A stretch of 64,000 bases of DNA from assembly GCA_012295275.1 (NCBI GenBank), contig CM022679.1, forward strand, positions 25,264,907-25,328,906, given 5' to 3'. The notes under the pieces are model-generated. The model searched no databases and had not been told where the DNA came from. It saw nothing but the letters and a program-made list of their open reading frames with translations. This stretch comes from Chrysomallon squamiferum (taxonomy: Eukaryota > Mollusca > Gastropoda > Neomphalida > Peltospiridae). Numbering within the stretch: the stretch's first letter is position 1; each line of letters begins with the position of its first letter. Below are positions 52,099 to 64,000 of this stretch, one piece after another. A program made the position numbers and the translations under genes.

Positions 52099-54399
52099 AG
52101 CAGTTCTGAATATTAATAAAACAGTAAAGATTTTATTATGGATATTGTTTATTACCGACGTACTGATGTTTAGTAGTTCTGCGTAAGCAACCAAAACGCA
52201 CCGTAGATCCTATACCTTACCCACACATGCCTGACCCATGATCTGACCATGCTCGCTCAGGCCACGCCCATAAGCATGCTACACTTCACATGCCACACCC
52301 AGATATATGTCATACTCACAGACACGCCACACTCATGCACATGCCACACCAACCACGAATTTTGGTCCCACAAAAAAAGAAAAATGCAAATTCGTACTCA
52401 TTTTCGTCCTTTCCCGGTTCGAAAGGAGTCACATTTCCACTGGCATCAAACGTACCAAAGGCGAAGACGATGTGAGTACACAGAAAAGGATCCACGTGTT
52501 CTGGACCGAATTTTCCGATCCCCTGGCGCCATCTGGACCAGTTTGTGAAATAACACACCTTTCTGTAATTTGTTTGAGCTGAACAAATAACAAAAACTTT
52601 AAATGAAAAAAAAAACCTGTGGTCGTTACACGGATATTTGTAAATCAAACTCCATAACTTTACACAAAATGTATATTTTCTTTTAAACTGCAAAGTCAAA
52701 AGATATGTACCAAAATAATCATCAAAATAAAATATTTTGTATAAATAAATGGAGGTAAACTGTTATAAACCTTGAATGTCCAGAACAGCAACCATCAGAG
52801 CGTATATTACGACTGCCAGCATCATTCTTCCACACTGAGCAGAAACCTAAAACGAATTAAAATATTGTTTTTACTCGTTAATATAAATTTTCAGTAGCGC
52901 ACTGCTTTGCCTAAGAAAGGAATGTGTTCGGTAATACGTACAGTCGAACTGAGGTTGTAGAAAATGTAGAATTATACTTAAATGTCTGTGTGAAAGACAT
53001 TTCCATTGTCACTTTTGACATTTGAACCTAAACCTAGTATTACTCATGTGTCAGACGTTTTTATAAAAAAAAAAAAAAAAAAAAAAGAAAACTAAAAAAC
53101 ACAAACTTTTCAAAGAATAAACCCATATTCAGTAACTATATTATTTGTGGACTTAAAAAAAAATGCTTATGGATAGCAGTATCTGAAACAACACAATTTT
53201 TAAAATGATTATAAACAGTTTAATATGTTTAATAGTTATTAAACGATGAAATATCAACGCGTTTCTGGGTATGTTAAAGAACTACAAAAAGAAACAAAAA
53301 GGATCAATGATTAAGATAAAATAATATTTTATAAAATGACTTTATAGTATACTGTATGATAAATTAATAGAATCAATGAAAAAAAAAAGTTTTACGACGT
53401 CCCATCAGTAACCGAAATTTCAAAAGAAAACCTCAAAAAAAAAAAAAAAAAAATATAGGGTAATTAATATATTACGCTAAATAGACGTTTCACACTTTGT
53501 AAAATCTTCGAACATTTTAAGTGTTTGATTTTACGATTAGTTTGAAAAAAAAGTCATGATCTCTTTTATACAGTATTTCACGATAGACCAACCAACCATT
53601 CATCAAACAATGAAAAACACGACCGAGTCGACACTGTGCTTAGGTCATCTACACCCTGTAATCACTGAGATTATATTACATACGTGCTGCATTTGAGGCC
53701 AGTGTTTACATGACTAAGCATACGTAATTTATGACATTGTCACCTAATATTTTTTTTTTTTTTTTTTCTTCTTCTTCGATTTTTGTAATTAACTTTTTCA
53801 ACTTCGGTGTGTTTGTGTGTATTAAGTACATATATCAGTACCTCCATCTCACTTGTGTATGTATTGTACCTTTAATTTATAAACTGTAGTATTTGCTTTG
53901 TGTTGTATAAAATACTAAGAATAAATGCACTAATTTAGAATAGAGGTTTAAACAAATCGATAAAAGGTGTGAAAAAATTAACCTGTGATATAATTATATT
54001 ATAAAATTGGCATTGTCTTGTATAAAAAGAAGATTAACAAGCGTTATAAAATACACAAAAATTAATTTACATTATGAAATTAACATTACTTCTTTAAAAC
54101 GAACATCGGTTATAAAAATTACATAATAAAAATGAGCAATCGGTACATAAATTAATAAAGATTAAAATTAAAATTAAAAATAATGAATTATAACTATAAA
54201 CATAGGTTTAATACAGTACATATCAGCATACGTTATAGAAACTGATAACGGTTGTAAGTATTAAAATAAAGATTAACAATTATAAATATTAATATGGGTT
54301 ACAAAAATTAACACAATAAAAACTGGCATTCGTTATGTTAAACTAATACTCGCTGTTCACATTATAAACATGGGTTATAAAAATTAATTTACTCACCAT
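46072..54399 (-). CDS. Gene III: secreted chitinase with two GH18 modules and a CBM14 domain
   Basis: Exons in transcript order: 54399-54397 (ATG), 52846-52771 (signal), module 1: 52578-52398, 51977-51725, 51485-51361, 51149-51032, 50897-50715, 50523-50401, 50007-49731; module 2: 49441-49261, 48879-48627, 48359-48235, 48008-47891, 47748-47566, 47380-47258, 46858-46555; CBM14 46265-46072 with TGA. The total is 2820 nt, 939 residues, in frame throughout with GT-AG borders. The signal exon gives [18 protein letters not shown] after MVSAQCGR. Both modules carry [11 protein letters not shown], with catalytic Glu near residues 151 and 571, plus LMSYDFHG and [11 protein letters not shown], so both should cleave beta-1,4 N-acetylglucosamine bonds of chitin. 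Thr/Ser/Pro linkers follow each module. Likely digestive, immune or remodelling chitinase; the sequence does not say which. Confidence 0.93.
46555..49441 (-). other. GH18 module 2 of gene III, catalytic motif intact
   Basis: It starts [65 protein letters not shown] and [11 protein letters not shown] all fit active family members. The linker after it is Arg/Ser/Thr rich with one Cys before the CBM14 exon. Confidence 0.92.
49731..52578 (-). other. GH18 module 1 of gene III, catalytic motif intact
   Basis: Nearly the same residues as module 2 ([20 protein letters not shown] at the start and [11 protein letters not shown] in the catalytic strand). The last exon (50007-49731) ends in a Thr/Ser/Ala linker and a phase 1 donor that joins module 2 at 49441. 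Confidence 0.92.
52847..54396 (-). other. First intron of gene III
   Basis: 1.5 kb of AT-rich DNA with poly-A tracts (53068-53086, 53434-53452) and poly-T (53751-53767). No exon seen. Confidence 0.6.
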
Positions 54400-54454
54400 T
54401 GCGGTCGTTCGAAATGATCTGTGAAATTGTGTCAAGCCGATGTCTTGATGAAAT

Positions 54455-54462
54455 TATTTATA
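54455..54462 (-). promoter_or_regulatory. TATA box of gene III
   Basis: The minus strand reads GTATAAATAATTTC, about 56 bases before the ATG at 54399. A start site 25-30 bases downstream would leave a 5' leader of roughly 30 bases, and no other ATG lies between. Confidence 0.6.
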
Positions 54463-55497
54463 CAACTGAGATCGTAAATAGATTATCGTCTTTCCCGTTA
54501 ATGTTCGGAATACACCGGAAAACCTGTCATACAATACACGTTAGTAATTTCATTATCTTTTCCGAAACACTTGAACTGATACCGTGCGTCTGGAGTGTTT
54601 AGTGTCACCGAGTAAATTCGAAATGATATATCTGCTTTTAACTATCTCGGTTTGTCTCCGATGAAAACTTACACCACGTTTTATTTGTTGTGTCTGTTAG
54701 AATAGTACTTTCTCTCGGTTTTTTTTCTTTTTCTGATTGTTAGAAAAGAACTTTATCAAGCAATTTTTTTTTTTTATTTTTTATTACTTCTTCATTTTCC
54801 CCCCATTATTCTTGCTTCTTTGATTGTAGGGGATTTTACTTTTATTTTTTTTTTTATTTTTTTTTTTCTGTCTTTGTTTTTATAAATAAATTAAATATAT
54901 ATATATACTGTAAGAAATATTACTGAATTTATTTCTGCAATATGCAGAAAAATATTAAATAAAAATCTTATTATTCGAATTAAATTTTATAATTTTCGCA
55001 TTTTCGTATAGTCAACATTTTTTCCGAAAATTAACCTTATTTTAAGCTACAAAAAAGATTTTAACTTTTGGAAAGAAAACTCCACATTCGTCAAATTTAT
55101 AATTTATATATAATTATTTTAAATAATTAATTCGTGTCGTCTGGTTTAAAATATATTTATAAAAAAGAAGTCATGCATTTCTGTACTTACAGCTTTGTAG
55201 AACAGTTACGTTATGCCGTTTAGCAAAGGACACGTCTTTTTCTATTCAGGACTGAATCCGTGCAAATTACCTTGTGATCGTGTGCAACACAAAATCCATG
55301 ATCACGAAGTAGGCTTTAAGGTTAGGTACCAGAAGGGGTAGACCTAACGGGGAGTTCTTCAACCCCTTGGTTTTCAGATGTGTAGATAGTTTTAAGTGTG
55401 TACGTGTTTTATTGTTTTTTGTTTTTTTTTTGTGTTCGTTTTTATTTTATAAAGAAATTCGTATTATTAGCTTCAGCGTTATAACCATCTTGAAAAC
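54463..55497. other. Upstream region of gene III
   Basis: AT-rich with poly-T tracts (54760-54785, 54840-54870). No coding feature recognised. Confidence 0.45.
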
Positions 55498-55561
55498 ATG
55501 GCTTCCCTCTGTCTGAACTTCTGGATCTGCCTCTTCTTAAGCGCGAAATTGAATATTTGCT
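55498..55561 (+). CDS. Possible isolated signal-peptide exon
   Basis: ATG followed by 20 more codons, MASLCLNFWICLFLSAKLN plus IC, then T and the donor GTAAGG, so phase 1 out, as in the other signal exons of this window. The hydrophobic core suits a signal peptide. No partner exon was found downstream on the plus strand before the CAP gene, which has its own start, so this may be an orphan or chance. Confidence 0.35.
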
Positions 55562-55718
55562 GTAAGGAGATTATTATTATTATTATTACTTCTCTTTTTT
55601 TTTCATGAATCGACAAGAAAAGAATCGTGACACATCTTATGCTTTATCATCTTACGCTATATTTTTTTACATTGATTTTTTTTTTTACTATTATTATATT
55701 TTACTTTTTCATCATTAA

Positions 55719-55761
<43 letters not shown>

Positions 55762-55980
55762 TCATTTTCTCGTTTTTTGTAATTATTATTATGTTTTGAT
55801 TTGTTTGATTTTTTTTGTGGTCTTTACTTATTTTTATTTTTATTTTTATTTTTTTTACTGGTTCAGGAAATTTAATACTCGATGTAACTTTATCGTAGTT
55901 AATTTATTTATAATTAAAAAAAAAGAAGTTATTTATTTACACAATCACACACAGAGTTACATATTTGTAAGTGTATATCT

Positions 55981-56041
<61 letters not shown>

Positions 56042-57294
56042 CTTTTTATTTAGAGATGCAATGACTGAAACGTGAAGGACAGCAGGATCAAAGCCTCATT
56101 CTTTCATGCATGTGAAAAATACTCGATTCTGTGAATACTAATAGTGAAATTCATTTAATGTTTTAGCTTCACACATATCGTTACATTTAGCTTCTGCCCA
56201 AATTCATTTTGGGTTAAAACAGTTCATCTAAGTTGAAGGATGATGTTAATTATCTATTTTGTATCATTTTAATTTTTTGTACATGTCCTGACCAGGTCAT
56301 TTCCTGTACTGTGCAGCTGGTATTTTATATATTTTATATTGTTGTTTTTTTAGATAAAAATATGTTACGTTTATCGTAAGGTGCATGTCAAACGGTTATT
56401 AAGATAACCTGCTTAGCGGATGAAGAAACGGGAGCGGCTTTCTGTTCTCAGAAAATCATGAATGGACAGATCGAGATGATTTTTCTGGTAAATACGTTCA
56501 GAAACACCTGTGTTGGGCATACCTTTAGTGTCAATAACAGTAAATATAATACCAGATCCTAATACGCCACTGAAGGACTTGAAATATAATACCAAGAACT
56601 GAAGTGTTTTGGTTTGTGGTGGTGATGGTGGTCGTTGTTGGTGTTGCTGTTGTTGTTGCAGATGACGACGACGATCTTGATGTTGATATTGATGTTGATA
56701 CTGATGCTGATGTTGATGGTGATGTGTCGTTTTATACACTTGCTATGATCGTTTCTTTATTTTTAACTTAACCGATCACGAATTACCTACGTGATCTGAA
56801 ATAAGGAGGGATTCGGGATCAGTTACAACAACAACTACAACAACAACAACAACAAAAGAACACACGGGAAAGGAAACAGATGGGGAGGACCTACTACATT
56901 ACTTACATTACTCATAGTAATCCTGGTTATCAACAGTTATAGTTTTCAGAGTTGAGGATCGGTGTAACCCCACACATGGTATGAGAGAGGTTATCACAAA
57001 ACACCCATATCGGGTGGGCCGACAGGTGATATCAAAGTTAATACGCAGATGAAACTATATTTTAAGTTCGTTCATGTTATTTTTCATAGTTCTGTAATTA
57101 AACTTATCTTTCTTTTCTTTTTCTTTTCTTTTTTTGTTGAGTATGATTCGTTCTGTTTGAAGTAAAATAAATGAAAATCTGTGTCTCTGTGATTACTTTA
57201 TGGAGAAAATGTGCAAAAGCGGTGTTTGAGTTACTTGGGAAAAAAAAAAAAAAGGTTGTTTTCTATATAACGTTCAAGAGCATTTTACTGATTA

Positions 57295-57334
<40 letters not shown>

Positions 57335-57947
57335 CAACAAAAGGCAGTAACGTCATCGTGCTTTTAAGAAAACATCACATGAATGATATACAGTAACTGT
57401 TATTACAGAAAAACGTGTTGAACTGCAATATTATGGCTTTCATTTTATTTATTCTATATATTGCTTTTAGAGTATAATTATTTAGATATCTGAATTAATT
57501 ATTTTATAACATTCTGTTGAGCCGGTACGTGTTAAAAGAACTAAAAAAAAAAAAAAAAAAAATTAAAAAAAAAAAAAAAAAAAAGCCATCATTTCTTTTC
57601 CTCTTCGATACAATGACTACATCAAGGCTGTATCATATGAATGAAATTCATTCTGTTTAATCCTCACTCTTCTAACCAGTCCTTACAGAATGTAAACAAT
57701 GTAAAGTGTTGTATATTGCGTCCATGGCAAGACTTTGTCATAAAACAAACACTCCAACGCCTAAAGGCCTGGATTCTGTCATAAACTGAACACTCACGAG
57801 TCAGAAAGCTGAACTGTGAAGTGTTATTTCAAAACGTATGACGTTCTTCGTGTCCTTTTCACACCGCTTTATCACCTGCAAGGTGTGATTTCTACGCATA
57901 TAAATTATAGTTTTTGGCTACCGTAATCTTTGTTTTATTTTCGGTTA

Positions 57948-58024
<77 letters not shown>

Positions 58025-58306
58025 AGTATTTTTTAATGTATGTACGTATGTATAATTAAACAGAAAATTCACATTTATAATGAATGGTTCACATTGAAAG
58101 GTTTGCAGATCTTTGTCCTTCTGTTACTTCGGTTTCTTCAAGATATGCCTGGTTTCGATTGCCCTCTGGAATTAAAAAGAAACCGAGAAAGATAATAAAA
58201 ATAAAAATTTAAACACCAACAGCAACAACATCGTCATCATCCAACGTCTGAAATTATTTTGGATACAATTTCTATTTTATTATTTAAAATAATATATATA
58301 TATATA

Positions 58307-58378
<72 letters not shown>

Positions 58379-58530
58379 TATTAAACAAAATTAAAAACCC
58401 CGAATAAGAAAAATACTTACCTTCAGATTCTAATAGAGACCTTTCCAACATTATATGAAGTTTTTCTGAAAAATAATAATGAAATATATAAACCGACAAA
58501 GGGAAACAATTTTGTTTAACATATTGCGGT

Positions 58531-58625
<95 letters not shown>

Positions 58626-58778
58626 ATATATATATATATATCTGTGTGTGTGTGTTTTCTTAGTATTACTAAAATACTGCATGGTATTTTAATTCTACTT
58701 TTGTTTTTAAATCTAATATTAATATGATTTTAAATTATAGAATTTGGTTTTTTACAACGTCTGTAGTGGCAAGCAAAT
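55562..58778. other. Microsatellite-rich gap
   Basis: Holds (ATT)n at 55720-55761, TG/TA at 55983-56041, GAT/GTT triplets at 56595-56722, (AAT)n at 57298-57332, poly-A at 57543-57582, (CT)n at 57951-58021, (TG)n at 58315-58376 and (AG)n at 58535-58622. One 108-codon minus-strand frame (56739-56413) begins with a His/Gln triplet repeat; no domain was recognised in it. Confidence 0.6.
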
Positions 58779-59581
58779 TCAGTAATATTTACTTTTGTAC
58801 AAATACCCGACAACCGTAGCAGTTACGACAATGGCTATGAATGCCAAGCAAATAGCGACAACAGAAACGACGATGGCCACGCTGATGACCCCTGTTTTGT
58901 TTGCAGGTGTTGTCGTTGCTGTTGTTATACTTCCTGTTGTATTCAAAGTTGTAACAATACCCACTGAATAGAAAAGGCTAAAATGTTTTATTGTTCATGA
59001 CAGAATACACAATACATTCTATTAAAAGGAACAGTAATAAAATGATTGTTTTCTCGCGGTATATAACATTTTAAATGTATTAATCTTTTAACTTCTGTTG
59101 CCTGTTCGATACCAGGATTTACTCCAAAGTAAAAATTAAAAAAAGAAAAAGCTTTTTTTTTCTTCTTTAAAGCATTAACATATTTTTGTATGTGTATTCT
59201 TACAGAAGGTGTAACACATTCTACTGCACTTTGAAACTACAGTGAACAATAGAGATTACTAATGGAGATTGATATTAGATCCCATCCATATTATAGACAA
59301 TGATTTACGTTTCGCATGACAACCTTTACTCAAACCCATGTATTCTGAATCGCAGTTATACTGTGTTTTTTTTTAACGTTATATCCCGTTCAACATTCAA
59401 GTGTTCATAACACGTGTTACTGCAAATTAACTAGCAAGAAACATTTACAAAATTCCACATCTGACATTATTTAAAGCGACAGTCATATTTGTTTCTTGGA
59501 TCGTAATTTCGTGCGTTTTATTTAACAACTTGTCTTACCTGAAGCCACAGTACAGAAAATGTACGATACGATGAACGACAT
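58779..59581 (-). CDS. 75-residue single-pass membrane protein, two exons
   Basis: Exon 1, 59581-59539 (43 nt): MSFIVSYIFCTVAS plus one base, donor GTAAGA, a signal peptide. Exon 2, 58963-58779 (185 nt), after 'ctattcag': a short Thr-rich outer part with TLNTTGS and PANKTG (two N-glycosylation sequons), then a hydrophobic helix VISVAIVVSVVAICLAFIAI plus VVTATVV, then GYLYKSKYY and TGA. 228 nt in frame. The phase 1 signal exon matches the habit of the neighbours. The layout (signal, Thr-rich stub, membrane helix, short basic tail) resembles a minimal version of the stalk end of gene II, without clear sequence similarity. Family not recognised; function unknown. Confidence 0.7.
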
Positions 59582-59619
59582 TTTATTTTCTAACTGATAA
59601 TAAACAGAAAGTAGGTTAT

Positions 59620-60556
59620 ACACGGCTTATGAACGTCAAACAGTAAACAGTTTGGAGACGGGTAATTGGGCTGTTGTTAAGTGTATCAGTGTTTGGACAT
59701 ACGGGTGAAGCGAATCGAGAATGAAGTCCACTTTGTTCGCGTTCAGCAGGGTCAGTGAACGTAATTCTGTTACTCACGTGGTGCAGACAAAACCACAGCA
59801 GTTGACCAGAATCGAATTACTGCGAACCTTACCTAGGGATATTCTACAAAACAACTTACTATACACTATATCTTTGTCCTATCTGTAACTTTGTCCCATC
59901 TTTGTCCTATACTGCTGCTGAGACTGTAAAGATTGTATAGTGAGCTTTCAAGACTGCTGTAAAACAAGCATCAGTCTATTATTCAGAAATATAAATCTTT
60001 TTTTCTTGATTTATCAGTTTTTACTGCTACGACCAGACTCCTGTTTAGATTATCAATCAACTCGTTATTAGGATTCGCCTGTTTTGTACAAAAACTCTCT
60101 GGCGAGGTCAAAGGTTTAATAATGTCCTTCTGCACAGATATTAGAAAAGAAATTAATAAATATTTTACTCCTCACGTTCCATACATTTTCTATCGTTCCA
60201 AACCAATCGTCTTGCGCTGGTCGGAACGGGTCTTTGGTTATCCGTAATTTGACGGAGATTTCACAAAAGAGGATTTGGGATGAAGTGATAGATATTGTCA
60301 CAGGTTTATTCAGTTTGTGTAAGTAAAAGTCAGCTGCATGCCAGCTGTGAAAACCAGCTTGCTATTTAAAACCGCAAAGACGTCATTCGTTTCATGTCTT
60401 CTAAATATTGACAAAAATAAGTAAAACTTCGTAGCTTACAGAAAAACAGAAGAAAGAAAGAAAGAAAACTGGGCACAGTTTAAATAAATTCAAGAATAAA
60501 TTAACTAGTTTTAAGACACCATGCCAGTGTATTTGTAAGTTGATACAATATATACA

Positions 60557-60592
<36 letters not shown>

Positions 60593-61762
60593 TAGTGATA
60601 CACCGTCACAGAATGTTTGACAGAAACATACATATGTATGTACATACATACATAAATAATCTTTTGTATCCAACTATATTAAACATGCGTTTACAATACA
60701 AATTTTGAATTTACGCATAGATCTATTATTTATATAATATACTTACAAATATTTTCATATCAAACTCCTACGCTTATCTAACTGAAATTAACAAACCTGC
60801 GAACAACACACGCAAGAAAACACACCTACGCTTATTTACTTTCCAATATTTCCACGTGTTTGTCGTAAAAAGATGTTCCGTGAATAAATAAGTAATTATG
60901 GAAAAATTATTAAGTTTCACTCGATGAAATTACTCGATGTATTCAGCAAGAATCAAATTCGTGAAATTTCTATACAAATTTCAATATTAGTTCTAAAAGA
61001 GTAAGTTATTTTTATAGCCTGACGAAGACGAATCAATGATTTATGATAGTTAATAGGATGTCTATTAAATTATTGTTTTAATTTTGTTAAAGTATGTGGG
61101 TTTAGAAATCTACTCCACTATTACCCGCCATTCACCGATTAGCAAAATAGAATTTTATACTTAGCTTTTACTGGACACAGCAAGGGCGCGAAGCGTATGT
61201 GTGTGTGTGTGTGTGTGTGTGAGTGCGTGTGCGTTTGTGTGTGTGTGTATTAGTGAGAATGGTTTCTTGACGTATCATATATTATTACATAAGATAGTAA
61301 AAATGATTTCTCGGCGTGATATATCAAGACCTGAGATAGTAATAATGGTTTCTTGACGTATGATGTATCATAATCAGAGTTAGTAATAATGATTTCTAGC
61401 CGTGTGGTATTCTATTACCTCAGTTAGTAATAATGTGGGGTTTTGTGTTGGGTTTTTTGACGTTTTATATATCATAATATATATATAATAGTTTCTTAAA
61501 AGTAAGATTATATAGCTTTATTTACAGCAGTTATAAACAAATAATAAAAGGTATAGAATATTCATTTCTTCTTTTTTTTTCTTGGTTTTTTTTTTCTTTG
61601 GGGGGGGCTAAATATAGGTTAAAAAGAAACATATTATTCGTCATTCGACAGAAACGTAAAATAAATCAGAGAAAATTAATCTGACACATATAACTTTATC
61701 TACAACAGTTCGAAAATAATAAAAGATATATAAAGCTTTATTACATTTTTCGGTTATAGTTT

Positions 61763-61798
<36 letters not shown>

Positions 61799-62147
61799 AG
61801 CGGTGATTGCTAAACAGAGTTTAAATATAATAAACCGTTTATTATTCGTCATTCGTTACAAACTCAAAATAAACCAAAGAAATACGGGACAGAAAACTTT
61901 ATTTACAACAGTTGGGATAAAAAAAAAAAATTAATACGGCAATGTTTGACAATCCGATACTTACAATGGCGTTTTCAGACATCTGGGTTTTTTTTTGTGT
62001 GCATAACATTTTCTTTTGTTTCTGGCATACTCTGCGTATTGTCGACACCAAACTCGCCTTGTATAATAAGAAGAGAAACATAAATTCAAATACTTCGTCT
62101 TTCTAGAGGACTTGAAACTAACTCTACGGCTCAGAGCAACGATAAAT
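59620..62147. other. Gene-free stretch before the CAP gene
   Basis: CA repeat at 60555-60590, GT repeats at 61196-61250, long poly-T at 61764-61797. Short imperfect repeats of 'tagtaataatg(g/a)tttct' with 'gacgtat' occur at about 61250-61450. No exon recognised. Confidence 0.5.
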
Positions 62148-62991
62148 ATGAAATTCTTTATACCTTGTTTTGCAGCATTTCTTGTTCTGGTATTTCTTGC
62201 AGATATTCAAGCGAAGAGTTTGACTGGTAAGTGTAATTTATATTACGGTTACATGTTAATAGACAGACCTTCTACACTTTAACTGTGATAAATTTGTGTT
62301 TATTTTTTAATATTTTTATTTTAATTTTAATTTTTTATAATTACAGAAATATTTATTCTTGTTGGTTACCTTTAAAATCCCTTCAATTTCAATCGCTTTC
62401 CTTTCTTTTCTACATCCTCCATCTAACAGATATTTTACTTGCCGTCTGCCATATTGTTGTTACTTTATCGTCTTTTTCTTCTTCTTATTCCTTTTCTTCT
62501 TATTATTCGTTTTCTTCTTCTTCTTCGTCTTATTATTATTATTATTATTATTATTGGTTTTTTTTGTTATTTTTGTCAGATAATTTCAAAGTTCTTGTCA
62601 GAAAGAAACGAGCATATGTAAGTATACAAAAATAATTAAGTTAACTATTTAAAAGATATACATATGTATATATATATATATAGTGAAAATGCCTACATCA
62701 TTCGAATTTATCAAGAGATGAGAACTAAACTAAATATCTAAGATAATATTAATAATGTGTAATTTCTAGAGTGTTCCTGTAAATATATTTTTCACCTTAT
62801 TTATACTTTTCACCCATAAAACACTGACTTTATATATTAGTAGTAATGTATTTTTCTTTATTTAAAGATATTGTCGTTGTTATTTAGTGCACATTAAGTT
62901 ATGTTTCATTAGTAGATACTGTGAACAAAACATCAGTCAGTGACTTAATATTGTTCTGTATGGGGAATATATTCCTTGCCGAAGAGTGGAC

Positions 62992-63044
<53 letters not shown>

Positions 63045-63340
63045 GAGATAGATAGATAGATAGATAGAGATAGCTAGATAGATAGACAGATAGATAGATA
63101 GATAGACAGACAGACTGACAGATAAAGATATTTGAAATTCAGTAAATTGACATAGAATGTTAACCTCTATAGTATAGGCTGGGGTTGAAGGTGAAGGTTG
63201 GAGGAATGGGGGTTGATTGGTCGTATTGATATATTTTATCAAATAGTTCTTCAACTGGATTCTTACGTGTGATTCACGTGTAGCATTATATATATACGTA
63301 CATGTATACAGACAGACAGACAGTATATACACACCCAGAC

Positions 63341-63383
<43 letters not shown>

Positions 63384-63679
63384 CACCCAGAAATACATAC
63401 ATACATACATAGTTACGTACATACATACGTACATAAATACTTATCTACGTACATAAATATATGCATACATACATATATACGTACATACGTTGCCTAGCTA
63501 ACTAGGACAAATGTTTCGTGTTTCAGTCGTGTGCAGACTACCCTCCTACACACAGTAACTGCCTCACTGACAAAGGAACTGTGATTCCACTCTCCAGTGA
63601 AGAGAAGCAGGCGATCCTGGACAAACACAATCAGCTGAGAAATGACGTCAACCCCCCTCCAGAGAACATGCAGAAACTG
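62148..63679 (+). CDS. CAP/SCP-superfamily secreted protein, first three exons (gene runs off the window)
   Basis: Exon 1, 62148-62226: signal peptide MKFFIPCFAAFLVLVFLADI then QAKSLT, phase 1 donor GTAAGT. Exon 2, 62580-62617 (38 nt): DNFKVLVRKKRAY, which holds an RKKR proprotein-convertase site. Exon 3, 63527-63679 (153 nt): SCADYPPTHSNC, then the start of the CAP domain with ILDKHNQLRNDVNPPPENMQ, donor GTAACG. The DKHN-LR motif is the typical first helix of CAP proteins (CRISP, antigen-5, PR-1). The metal-site histidines, second half and any Cys-rich tail lie beyond the window. CAP proteins are secreted and act in defence, reproduction or secretions including venoms; which applies here cannot be told. 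Confidence 0.85.
62990..63115. repeat. (GATA)n microsatellite in a CAP-gene intron
   Basis: About 30 GATA units with a few GAGA and GACA variants. It is followed at 63300-63480 by mixed AC/ATAC repeats. A similar GATA array lies at 37980-38028 in gene II. Confidence 0.95.
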
Positions 63680-64000
63680 GTAACGTTATTGAATAGTAGA
63701 TTAGCTAATAATCCAGCAGACTTGGTATTTACTAATCCTGTTAACATATCAACGTTCATTTATGACATCTGTTAATTTGATGTCAGAAAACATTAAAACC
63801 ATCATTATTCAGTTCTCAACCAACCTATTGATTCAGTGGGAACAGCTACATAAAACTTTTTTTCTCTCTCTCCAAACAAATAAGATTTTTGAACAGTTAT
63901 AGTTTTGCTAATCGCCAGTCTAAAAATATATATTAAAAAAAAATAATATTAATAATAATTAATTAAACTGCTTACAAGACTTACATCGTATTTCGGAAAA
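63680..64000. other. Start of the third intron of the CAP gene
   Basis: AT-rich, no further exon before the window ends. Confidence 0.6.

Larger units (their letters stand above)
46448..52710. repeat. Tandem segmental duplication of about 3.1 kb making up gene III
   Basis: 46448-49600 and 49620-52710 are direct copies. Exons and long intron stretches are nearly identical, for example the flanks of the 183-nt and 253-nt exons and the region just 5' of the first exon of each module. Differences cluster in the Thr/Ser linker (277 versus 304 nt) and in an ATT microsatellite (52010-52097 against 48935-48960). It is a recent copy or is kept alike by gene conversion. Confidence 0.93.

Noticed and set aside
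56413-56739. 108-codon minus-strand frame with a His/Gln start
   Set aside because: The first third is a GAT/GTT triplet repeat and the rest matches no family I know. Not enough to call a gene.

Overview
The window is eukaryotic: AT-rich DNA full of microsatellites, with genes split into short exons by GT-AG introns. The gene set (GH18 chitinase-family modules with a CBM14 chitin-binding exon, Thr/Ser-rich stalks, calcium-binding EGF exons and a CAP/SCP secreted protein) suggests a lophotrochozoan animal, most likely a mollusc. That placement is inference.

Layout. (1) 1-13346 is a large inverted repeat: arms 1-3722 and 9250-13346 around a spacer holding a small EGF-domain gene (5614 to about 9709, +). 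Each arm carries a dead EGF exon and an ATG-only first exon of a chitinase-type gene. The right-arm ATG starts gene I; the left-arm ATG points out of the window, probably into a mirror-image paralogue. (2) 11907-26987 (+), gene I: signal peptide, two GH18 modules, long Thr/Ser-rich stalk, short hydrophobic C-terminus. (3) 26988-30786: decayed GH18 exons on the minus strand and a hAT-type MITE. (4) 30787-43067 (+), gene II: a paralogue of gene I whose stalk is a 66-bp minisatellite ending in a transmembrane helix. (5) 46072-54399 (-), gene III: signal peptide, two nearly identical GH18 modules and a C-terminal CBM14 domain, about 939 residues, intact. (6) 58779-59581 (-), a two-exon, 75-residue single-pass membrane protein. 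(7) 62148 to the right edge (+), the first three exons of a CAP/SCP protein.

Common design. All three GH18 genes have a 3-nt coding first exon (ATG, phase 0), a signal-peptide exon ending in phase 1, and seven exons per GH18 module with phase-1 module borders (181, 253, 113-125, 118, 183, 123-129 nt, then a last exon). The EGF gene uses a homologous 76-nt signal exon and 123-nt phase 1-1 EGF exons, so its parts are splice-compatible with the GH18 modules.

Main points. Both modules of gene III keep the catalytic DxxDxDxE motif. All four modules of genes I and II have lost its third Asp (N, N, S, N), and one has also lost the second Asp and the MxYD motif. The locus therefore seems to pair one active, secreted, chitin-binding chitinase with two mucin-stalked GH18 proteins of doubtful catalysis, at least one membrane-anchored. 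The stalk exons of genes I and II each carry two single-base frame breaks as written, which may be assembly errors or early pseudogenisation.
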